Part shown: one piece after another, positions 37,301 to 49,300 of the stretch | Numbering within the stretch: the stretch's first letter is position 1 | How the letters are laid out: each line of letters starts with the position of its first letter | NCBI RefSeq assembly: GCF_024362695.1 | Contig: NC_065422.1 | Location: 10,291,534 to 10,355,533 of the forward strand | Origin: Pectinophora gossypiella | Lineage: Eukaryota; Arthropoda; Insecta; Lepidoptera; Gelechiidae | Direction: 5' to 3' | Length of the DNA: 64,000 bases | Made by a program: the position numbers and the translations under genes | The notes under the pieces: generated by a model | What the model saw: only the letters and a program-made list of their open reading frames with translations | What the model was told of the DNA's origin: nothing | Database searches by the model: none

Positions 37301-40300
37301 CGGTGTCACTAACACAAATACGCACTTGTATGGCTAATGTACATGACGACGGGAAATTCCACTTGATATTAACTCAGAATTATGGTCTGAATACTGGCAT
37401 TATTGGCATATATTGGCATTATTTATACCCCTTAGGGATGCCCCTTAGTGTTCGTTACGATGTCACTAACACCCTGTATAAATAATGCCAATATAAGAAA
37501 ACACATCTAGACAAGTGAATATACCTGTAATGTCGGTGCCTGTACCTGCATCGTTGGTTGATGAACCTGCAGAGTAGGTTGCTGCACTTGCATCGTTGGT
37601 TGCTGAACCTAAAACATAATAAATTATTATTTATATTAACGGCCTCTGTGGTCCAGTGGTTGAGCGTTGAGCTCACGATCCGGAGGTCCCGGGTTCGAAT
37701 GCCGGTGAACATAAATGAACATATCACAAAAATCATCTTTGTGATCCCCAATTTGGTTAGGACATTACAGGCTGATAACCTGATTGTCTGAAAGTAAGAC
37801 GATCCGTGCTTCGGAAGGCACGTTAAGTCGATGGTCCCGGTTGCTACTTACTGATGTAAGTGAGTAATCGTTACATGAGCCATGTCAGGGGCCTTTGGTG
37901 GCTCAATTATAACCCTGACACCAGAGTTGACGAGGTTTAATAATTCACCTCACAACCCACACGATAGAAGAAGATTATTTATGTTCATAGAGTATATTCT
38001 TCGCTGAACTTGGAGCAAATAAAAATAAACCAGGTTGAAGTGGATTTTGTTTTATATTACTTGTGGATCTACCTACCTCTTTACGGACGAAAAACAACTT
38101 ACAGACACTTTTAATATGATATTGTAAGATCGACAATAAACAATTCTTTGTTTTTTTTTTAAGAACGACTAGTTCCTTGTGCCGAGGTTCTCCTTGCAGC
38201 TTCTTTTCCTCGGCTATAAAGGTTATGAGAAGCTTCAGTAATTTTACGATGAGATGTTCGTTATGTAAGAATGGATGAAGAAGTGTAACTATGTTACCTA
38301 CTGAAGAAAGATACTGACTGAATTGGTCATTTACCTGTAAAATCGGTTCTTGAATGATAACCGATCCATTATCACTGGTGCCAGTCACCAAAACCGGTTG
38401 TTGGATCACATCGGGTTCTTGCTTCGGTGGAATCTAGCGGGAAATACGCGAATTACATAAATATACATTCTTTTCGATATATGTACATGTCATTAAGACT
38501 TAATACAGGGTGCTAGTGACACCGTAACGAATACTGAGAGGGATGATTCAAACCATGATTCTGAACTCAGAATAATGAGCTGAATCATCCCCATCAATAT
38601 ATGTTACGATGTCATTTCATCATCATCATCATCATCAGCCGTACGACGCCCACTGCTGGGCATAGGCCTCCCCCAAGGATCTCCACGACGATCGGTCCCG
38701 CGCTACCCGCATCCAACGGCTTCCCGCGGCCTTCACTAGATCGTCGGTCCACCTTGTAGCGGGCCTACCCACTGAGCGTCGTCCGACACGTGGTCGCCAT
38801 TCCAGAACCCTTCCGCCCAGCGGCCATCGGTTCTCCTCGCTATGTGTCCTGCCCACTGCCACTTCAGCTTTGCAATTCTCCGAGCTATGTCGGTGACTTT
38901 AGTTCTCCTGCGGATCTCCTCATTTCTGATTCTATCCAGCAGGGAAATACCGAGCCCAGCCCGCTGAGCGACACCGGAGGCTCGGTGTCGCTCAGCGGAC
39001 CCATAGTAAGCGGCCACGTCTCACTGCCGTAGGTCATCACTGGCAACACGCACTGGTCAAAGTTTTGACGTTTGACGATGTCATTTACAGGTAGCCAAAT
39101 ACTATTAGGCCATAGAGGCTGATACGCCACCAACAGATTAGCGTGGTGGTCCTCCCAACATACCCCCTTCAGTTGATTGAGGAGAGGACTGTGGCCAGCA
39201 GTGGGACGTATATAGGCTATTTATGTTATATTGTGTATGAGAAATACTATGCCTAGTAATCCGACGTGATTATAAAAAAGACACTTCTATTACATAAACA
39301 TAAACGGCCTATATACGTCCCACTGCTGGGCACAGGCCTCCCCTCAATCAACCGGAGGGGGTATGGAGCATACTCCACCACGCTACTCCACTGCGGGTTG
39401 GTGGAGGTGTTTTTACGGCTAATAGCTGGGACCAACGGCTTAACGTGCCCTCCGAAGCACGGAATCATCTTACTTTTTCGGACAATCAGGTGATTCAAGC
39501 CTGAAACGTCCTTACCAAACAAAGGACAGTCTCACAAAGTGATTTCGACAATGTCCCCATCGGGAATCGAACCCGGACCTCCAGATCGTGAGCCTAACGC
39601 TCTAACCACTAGACCACGACCACACTTCTATTAATAGGTAATTAATGCGAAACTACGAAATTAAATTCCTACAAAACACACAAATATAACAACCTTGGAG
39701 CGAACAGTTCCTGTTATAACAATTCCATGCGGTCGCTGGATGAACAGACATGAAATAGGATGACAAGGTGTAATAGTAGCATACAACTCACATCACTAAT
39801 TTAAGAGCGACGCTCTTCTCGGTGTAGCATTCTCCATGCTACTTTTTAGGGAAAAATAGGGCAGTGGTGTCCCTCTTGCGTCCCAAACAACAAGCCATAC
39901 ATACAATTAACAAGAAAAATAACATTAAACAAACACAATTGGTTTCGAACCCAACGTGGTCACCATATCCATGATTGCACGTTTTTATTATCCTTGAGGT
40001 ATAAATTAGAACTACTCAATATAAAATTGCACTCAACATAGCTTTCTGGGTGAATCAACGTAAATTTTGAAAATAAATCTTTTTTTTTAAATAGCCAATA
40101 CAATAAAGACCAAGCTCTCCAGAGATCCTGATCTACTTTTAGTTCTAGGTTTTGATTATTGATCTTGATTTTGATTCTTTGATCCTTCAACAGATCCATT
40201 ATATATTATCTTGTATCTAGTCTAGGGACCAGACTCACAATTTATAAGATCAAAAGGTTGTTCTCTTCTTATTATATTACACTGTTTAGATATAAGATCT

Positions 40301-43300
40301 TTTTAAGGTAAATATTTAAGAGAAATTCATCAATTATACTTTACTAATAATCTTTTGTAAAAAAAATGTTTTTAAGAAACAATTGTCAAAATGAACTTAA
40401 TAATAAAAACGAAAATAATAAAATGATTTTGAAAGGGCATGCGTACCAAATCCTCTTCATCTTCCAAAGCCGAAGCAGCAAGTGCTGCGTATAAGTTGGC
40501 TGCAGTCTTTGACACACTTTCTTGAGGTGGAGTTATCTGAAAATGATATTTTAAGTGAGCACGTTGTGAAGTAGATGACCAACTTCAGCAACCCTGGTGT
40601 CAAGGTTATTTGTAAAGTCTAGCATAATTCAGCCACCAAATCCTTAGCAGACAACTCGTACCTTTGTGTCTTAGATGGCAAATTATAGAAGTTATCACTA
40701 TCTATGAAGTATCATTGGCGAAATCTGGTAAAATGATGAAATCGCACAATTTGGCTGCAGGTGGTTGAGACGTGGAAGCCGTGGTAGCTAGTTGGTGGAA
40801 CGCTTCCTATCACTTTGAAGTCGCAGGTTCGAATCCAGCACAGGCCTAAACCAATGATTGTCGACGTGAAGGAAAACATCGTGAGGAACCACATTCCCGA
40901 GAAACGCATTTTCGGAGGTATGTGACCTAAACTGTATTGAGCTGGTTTTCCCTACGCGGATTGGAAAGTCAGACCTGTTAAATCTTCAGGTAAGGTAAGC
41001 GGACCCTGTGAAAAACGGGATAATGCGATGTGTGTGTCTGAGAAGTGGTGGGCCTACCAGAATAGTACAAAAGAAACGAATTCAGACGTGAATCTAGGAT
41101 ATTATTAAATATATTAGATAACTCACATCTCTCTTGTCTTCAACCTTTAACTTCTTACTCGGCGGTTCAGTGTATGAGTGATCAGTAACCACAGTTTCCA
41201 CCATCGGGTCTTTTTCATTCTTCATCAAACCCTGAATGACCCCTCCTTGGAGAATCTGACCTCCTTGAATTATCTGACCTTCAGTTTTGATCTGAACGAT
41301 CTGACCTTGCTCGTTCTTGAATTGCAGCAATGGAGGTTGAATCTGGTCGCTCTTCAATTGAATAATTTGACCTTGTTCATTTTTGATTTGGAAAAATTGA
41401 CCCTGTTCGTTTTTTAGTTGAAAGTACGGAGTTCCTTGAGGAACTAAGTTGGGATCAGCGTTTATTTGTATCACTGGGTTTGGATCAGATTTGACTTGTA
41501 CAATTTGGCCTGTTTCTGTTATTTGTATGGTTGGTGCGTTAATTTGGGGGCCCATTTGTACTACTTGCACTGGGGGGTTTGACTTCTTCTCTAGTAAGTC
41601 TGCTAGCATCTTATTTTGGGCTGTTTTCTGCAAGAAAATGTGTATTTTTATTATATTAAGTTCAGGATAACATAAAACGGATTTGTATGTGAAGTTTTGT
41701 AGTTATTACTTACAATAGTCAACTGTGCTTGCTCGTCAATTTGAATTTGTACAGGCTCTTCTTTTGGCGCTATAAAAAATAAATGAAAATTAGTTAGATA
41801 TAACTGGATTTTGAGACAGTCGTTTAATGCAAACACTATATGTTTGTTACATATCCAAAATACACTTACTTATTATCTCCTCTGGTGCGCTAATGATAAC
41901 CTGGACATAAAAAATATATCATTCAAATACATGCATAATTTAAATTCATATGAGCTACTTTCCAGACTACGTTCCTCAAAAATTATATAGATGGCGCTGT
42001 ACAGATTTTCCATCGTTTAACCTTCTAATTTCATGGATAACAGACATGTATCATTTATCTTTGTTTTTGGGGATAAATGATGACCCTTTTCATTACACCC
42101 AGCCACAATTACATCTTCCACTCATTATTATTCTGATCAAAATAAAGAGAAGCAATATAGGTAGCAACATAATTCTATACATTATGTGATCCAAATATCA
42201 AGCAACAATTATTTTTACCTATGCTTCATTACATAGTATTTAGGAATAATTATGTACCCGAGTAATGAGAAAATAGGTAAATATCACTTTAAAGCTGTCC
42301 AACGGCATCTATATTGTTTTTGGCGAACATAGCCTGAAAATTTCGTCATTAGTAAAAAATACCACATACTTTTAAGACTTTTAGCTACGCGAATTCAAAC
42401 TGTTTTTTTGAGTAGTCTCTACGAAAAATAACTAATGAATGTTAGTATAGTGAACATAATGAAACGAACAATCAGAGCAAAAGTGCAGTCACTGAGCCCA
42501 GCGAATTATTTGTAAACAGTGGTGAAATTATGAACCATTAGTTGTCATAATTATAAAATGTATGTTTTTGTAGGTGTTTTTGGTCTATTAGAGAAACGAC
42601 ATCACCGATTGAGGAATTGGTCGGTGTACTGCGGAACGGAAGGCGATTGGGGCAACCACCGTTCTACACGCCCTATCTATGGAGTAATGAAGGCGATTAC
42701 TCCATCGACGAGAGCGCAGCTCTTAAATAAAGAGAGAGACAGAAATGTCGTGCAACCAGGAGGTGTTAAGTGCAACCAGTTAATTTAATACTTTGCAAGA
42801 AACTGATTGGACTTTTGCAGCTTATCGTACCTTATCTCCTTGTACAGCGGGCGTGCTACTGGCAACCCCGCCTGGAGTGATGGTCGTGCATTTGATCAGC
42901 GCCTCAGGATCCACCTCCAACGCCTGGTGATGGTGGTAATAATTTTGTAGTGATACACACCCAAAACGATACAAGAGTGCAAATGAACCAATCAATCAAT
43001 AATTGTCTACTTGACAGTTGTAACCATAAAATATGAAACATGTCGGATATGGTAGTTTATCATGTAACGATAATTATCCAATAGATTTTTATTAAGATCA
43101 TTTTTACATATTATTGAAGATTTGCCGCAGATGGTATAAGCTACTTGGCCTGACACCCGGTACAACGTTTAAGACAACAGGCCTGAGGGTACCCAGTGGG
43201 GCGCGAACCTCGGCTGAGGGCGTCGTCTGAGAGGAAAAATATTTGAAAGAATTAATCGACCCTAGTGGATTGATAGCGATAAGCGCTGATTGAGGGAAAT

Positions 43301-46300
43301 CGTCGACCACCTCGGCGGGGTCGGTATCGGGGTCCTAAAGTGTTTGGTGTCGCGAGCTGATTGGCCGCCTCTATGGCTAACCCAGTAACTTTATTTCCTA
43401 TTAATGTATGGTAAACTTACAGTCCCTTGTGTTTGTTGAACGACGACGTTAGTAGCGGCGCCTCTCTGTTGCTGATTCTGTTGTCTCTGAGCGACCTACA
43501 CATTACAACTCCATTATATTATCATACATAATCATACAAACTCATAAAGTCGAATTCAGTGGATTAAATTCAGAGCCGGGATTCGATCCCGCGGCACTAA
43601 GTTACGCGTCCTCCGAAGTATATTCAAAGTTTTTTTTTTTTTAATATAAGCCTTAGCATCTATAGATAACTTAAAATTTGCTTGAAGGCCTAGCCTAAAG
43701 TCTGTCTAAGATACACAATTATGTCGGCATTTTGTAGCAATTTATAACTTAATTTCAGTATAATATTTTAGAATTTATTAATTTAATAATTGAATAATAT
43801 TATGTCATTTGATTAGACATAACCATGCAAATCTCTAAGCAAATAATTATTGCATTTTTTCTACTAATTACTTCTTATTAATTTCAATCGCAGCTGAATT
43901 TAAACCTTCAATTTTAAACATTTAATTTTATTATAATTAAAGCATGTTTCAAAACTTAGCATGCTTTCACCAAAAAGCTTACACTATGCATGCCAATATT
44001 TTGTATTAAATATTCTGTTAGTTCAGTATTTTATTAAATACTTTGACATGCTTCAAACGATCTGCCACTACAAAAAAAATACTTTTAAAACAACTTTTAA
44101 AAAATCACACCCATGCATATTTTTTTAATAAAATTAAAAATTCTCTTTTACCATTACACCGCGAACGTTTATCACCTTTTTTCATTCAAGAAACACCTAA
44201 AATAATAACTGAACAAAAAACTTGAAAAAAATATCTATCTAAAATGATAAACAGTTGACCATACTACAAAACAAATTCTATAATCAAGCTTAAATTCTTA
44301 TACAATATAGAAGTTATTCGAAAAATATTTTAAAAAGTATGTAACATTCCATTTGTTCTTATTATTACACCATAACTAACAAAAACACACACGCACGCAC
44401 GCACGTACGCACGCACATTCGCACGCACTTACGCAAGTACTTTAGGCATAGACGTCGTCACTTACCATTAGGTGAGATTGTGATCAAACACTTAAATAAG
44501 TATACAGGGTGTTTGTGACATCGTAACGAAAACTTTGAGGGATGGTTCAGGCTATGATTCTGAGTTGATATCAAGTGGAATTTTCCGTCGCAAAAGTATG
44601 GAACGGAAAATAATAAAAAAAAAATTCATGAATTTTTCGACAGGAAATTCCACTTGATATTAACTCAGAATCATGGTCTAAATCAACTCTTTCAATATTC
44701 ATTACGATGTCACTAACACCCTGTATACTTTTTTTAAAAAAATTTCAACCTACGAATCGTTGCTGTACCAATTCCAGTCCCAGTTTTACCAACACCCAAA
44801 CTCAAACAATTGACAATCATCAAACAAAATCTTTTAAGATTTAATGGTATAAACATAACCGTGGTCCCATTAACTTGTATTCCAGCACCATTCTGAACGT
44901 CACATCAATGCAAAACTCAGGGTGTATTTCACAACTTGCTGATAAAGTGTCAGGTTGCATCTACTGTATAAGTCTCTGATAGCAGTGTTCTGGATAGGCT
45001 TTCAACTCAAAAAAAACAATCAGAAAAAAAAGAATTGTCATCTCTTTAACAAATTCACTATATTGCCATCAATATACAACTGCCGTAGATACAGCACAGC
45101 ATACATAAACACACCGAAAACTTGACGCTAACTTAGCTACACTTTCTTACACAGCGGTACATAAATTCAATAAAATCCGTCCAAAATTAGGTAGGCAGTC
45201 ACAATAAGACACAACTATTGCGCAGAACTACCTTCGCATTAGTTCTCGCAATTCGCATTAACATTCTAATGCGAATTCGCATCTAGACACTACGCAGGAG
45301 CCGCACGCGCCATAGTCATCGCATTTAAATCTTAGTATGAAATCGTATGCAACGTCGCGCACCTATCCGCGCCGCAAGACCCGCATTTTGCTGCAAAATT
45401 TGATGACTCCGGCGCCTGCGACTCAACAGTTCATTCACCTTCAGACACTTATCAACAAATAGTGAAATCGTCCCCAAGGGGCCTGACTATAATAACTTCT
45501 ATATTGTACAGCGGTCACTCCAGTTAGTTGTGTTAGTATGAACTTACTTGCGTTGCGATCGGTGCGGGGCTTACTTTATGCGCGAGCAAGTGTTTGATTA
45601 GCGATGTGTTGGACGGAGTTGACTCTAGCGCTTGTGATAGATGCGGGTGCGACGCTGACGGCTGCGGGGTTGGCTGGAAATGTTATAGTTTTTAACAGCT
45701 AATACTTTTTTACCCGCAGTGAAGCAGCGTAGTGGAGTATGCTCCATACCCCCTCCGGTTGATTGAGGGGAGGCCTGTGCCCAGCAGTGGGACGTATATT
45801 GACTGTTTATGTATGTATGAACCTTTTTTTAATGTGGTTTATTGTAGATTTACCGCAAATTACATTACTTGGCCGTACAAATGGGGAGCGCTGAGAGGTC
45901 TCACCCGGTACTAAATTATTACAGCAGGCCTGAGGGTGCCCAGTTCTCGGCTGAGGGCATCGTCCGAGAGAATTAATGGTTATACCATACATTTTAGATA
46001 TAGTACCAATGCACGCTGCCGGCGCTCTTTTATGAAGTATAGGCACACCCAGGACACTTCATACAAAAACCTCATTCTTACAATGTACGGTAGATTGTAA
46101 GACTCAGTCAATGGTCTAGTTGAATCGCTCAGATTGTAAACGTTTAGGATTTGGTATGTGTATACAAACGAATAGAAGCTAGGCTGCTGGTATCTTTCGA
46201 ATATTGTTTGTTAGTACGGACTTGTCATTAAAACTTACAATATAGCCACACCCCGGTCATTCCTTACAAAAATCTCCTTCCTTACCGTGTGCCCCTTAAT

Positions 46301-49300
46301 AAGTGCGAGCGAGACACATTCTGCGCACTCTCCATCCTACTCCTTATCGGCTTACGACTTCAGTCTAAGGTGACAACCCGGGGGGGGGGGGTCGGAGCCC
46401 GATACGAATTGACGCGGGAGCGTTACCTTTCTATCGGCATCTCCGTAGCATTATCCCGTTTTTCACAGGGTCCGTTACCTAACCTGAAGATTTGACAGGT
46501 CCGGTTTTTTACAGAAGCGACTGCCTGTCTGACCTTCCAACCCAGGGAAAACCAGCCCAATACAAGTTAGATCACATACGTTCAAAAATTTATGTAAATG
46601 CATTTCTCGGGAATGTGGGTTTCCTCACAACGTTTTCCTTCACTGCTGAACACGTGTAATCCAAACAATAATTCGAAAACGAATTCGACAATCATTGGTT
46701 TAGACATGTGCTGGATTTGATCCTGCGACCTCAAAGTGAGAGGTAAGCGTTCTACCAACTGGGCTACCACTGCTCTTTACGGAGCGTTACCTTTCTATAC
46801 GCAGTATTTTTCTTTATTCTATGCCGTCTGTCTACCATACAAGTAATATTAAGTAAATGATATCTAGGAAAAACTTACCTGCGCCGGAGACGCCACAGCT
46901 TTCACTTCAACGGTGCCAGGCTTGTTCGTCAGTTGCGCTTTCAGTATCGGCGACGATGGACCTACAATTCAATTTATTGATTAGCCAATGCCTGTAATAT
47001 CCTAAGGAAACTGATGATTTCAAAATTATTTTTGTGATATGTTCCCACCGGGATTAGAACCCGAGGCCTCCAGATAGTGAGCCCAGTGAATCAAAGAGGC
47101 CATGGCATAATTAAATTGGAGATAAATACATAAACTACATACGAGTACCTGTAGGTAAGGTGCGCGCGGGCGCATTTTTCGCGCGTATACCGATGTAGGC
47201 TTGTTGAGTCTCGCCCGTCGCCGTCGTCACTGTGTTGGGACCGACCGTGCCGCCGAATACCGTCCTGTAAATTGGAAAAATGTGATGAACGTGTTTCACT
47301 GATTTATCAATAATTGTTTTAAGTTTACGCGGTTATTATCATAATTAAAACACATAATAACGGGTTCTTACCGCATTTAAATGGGGATATGAAACTCCCG
47401 ATATTTCGACACTGTTGCAAGTGCCATGATCACGGGATGACTGATGAGATTGGAGTGGAGTAGGTAGATCCATAATATTCTACGGGCAGACATATCTGTC
47501 TACCCTCTTTCTTTGCCGCTTGTTTATGTTTTTGATATCGGAATGTTCGGAACCATCTGAACTCGCACCAAACTCACTACGACAAACCGCACTCACTGTG
47601 TCCTCACGTTTTTTCACCACATTATGCCGTTTCAAGCTTTTTACAACACCTACTACTGGATTCCACATGGTCGATAATTTGAACCCGTCTTCCCTGTTGA
47701 AATTTTCATCCCGTGATCCCATTTAAACGCGGTAAGAACCCGTTATTATGTGTTTTAATTATCAATAATTGCTTTACAATTTACATGGCGATACCTTGGA
47801 ATTAAAGATCTACTGGCCAAAAACTCTAAACACAGAACTGTGGAGATTGACTGGGTAAAATACTATGGAAGCTGATATCTGCACTCTGAAATGGCGGTGG
47901 AATAGTCATGTCCTTAGAAGACCTGTGGAGCACCAGTCCCGACGAGCTCTGACCAGTGGGGTTAAAATGGCCACATCGAAGCAATTCATCTAAGAAAGCA
48001 ATATTGCAATTTGACATTTGCGCATATAAAAGTAAGTGCGCAATGCAAACAAATGTCAAATAGCAATATTGCTTTCTTAGATGAGTTTGAAACTAGTACC
48101 CGTCTGCCCGTCCTTCACTTAAAGTAAGTGTAAGAAAGAGATAAAGCTAATTTTAGTGCTGTCAAATTAAGTTGGTGGCAGCCCAAACACCATAAGCAGC
48201 GATCGGATATTCGAGTGCTATTTTTTTATAAAACACCATTTTCCCTCTTAGAGAGGTTAAGAAAGTGTCGACTGCGTAGCGAGTGTACACAACTTCGGCA
48301 ACATTGGAAGTCCTAGGATCGATTCTCGGCGGGCACCAGTTGAGTCAACAGAGTATAGTGGCCCCATGAGTTTAATTTTTCGAGTTGCATCTCTAAGTTT
48401 GTCACTAACCGGACTAGCCGCGGGAAGTGCGCAGGCGCGATGACCCCCTTGCGGCCCAGCTTGGCGCAGCACGCGAGGTACTGTCGGTACAGCTCGGCCG
48501 CGTCGCACGCGCTGTTGTCACTCGCTGGCAACGGCTCGTATGTCGAACGCAGCCACGCTTGCGCGAAATGCTCGTTTTCCTGTGATTTAAATATGGTTTT
48601 ATAATGAAATGAAACCGAAGAGGTAGGCCAAGGTGCATTATACTCCCACTCTTCGCCAGCTAAGTTTAAGTCCCATGTAATAGGCTAGTTTCCAACAAAA
48701 GTCAAATCAATTACTTTTCATTAACGTCAAAACACGAAATCACTATTGAATTTGTATGAAAAAGCACATTGAGACGTTACAGAAAAACGTGATAAAATGT
48801 TCGACTTATTATTGCGTTTTTCTTGATTAAAATTCGTGAGTTAAATAATTCATAATTCGTATTTTATTTTTGTTTTAAATTTGGGTTCTATGCAGCTTAA
48901 AGTACAATATAGGAAAGAAAATAATTTAAAAAAAAACAGTTAACATTTTCATTAATTTTCCGACCGGAAATTCCACTTGATGTCATCTCAGAATCATGGT
49001 CTGAATCATCCCCCAAAGTTTCCGTGACAGCATAGAATAAGGAATAATACTACGTATAGAACGGCAACTCTCCGTTCCCCACTAGCGTCTGAGCTAGGTT
49101 TACCTCATCCACACACACAGGTTTCCACTTGTCGAGAGCGCGTACGTGAAAAATATCAAGAAAGCCAAAACATTGTAAGATTTTATTAGAACCAAAAACT
49201 GACATTTTAAAAACAACAGAACTTAACGAATATGACAATATATTTAAAAAAGAACAAAACTTGGGACGACCAAGGAGGCCGTCGTTAACACTCCCCGTGT

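Noticed and set aside
44388..44432. Regular ACGC spacing, considered as an array
   Set aside because: A simple sequence repeat; there are no spacer-separated palindromic repeats, and a CRISPR array would not be expected in an insect genome.
47425..47460. CTGATGAG box in the family C element, suggestive of a hammerhead ribozyme
   Set aside because: No properly spaced GAAA core with pairing stems follows on the same strand; the nearest GAAA belongs to the opposite strand.
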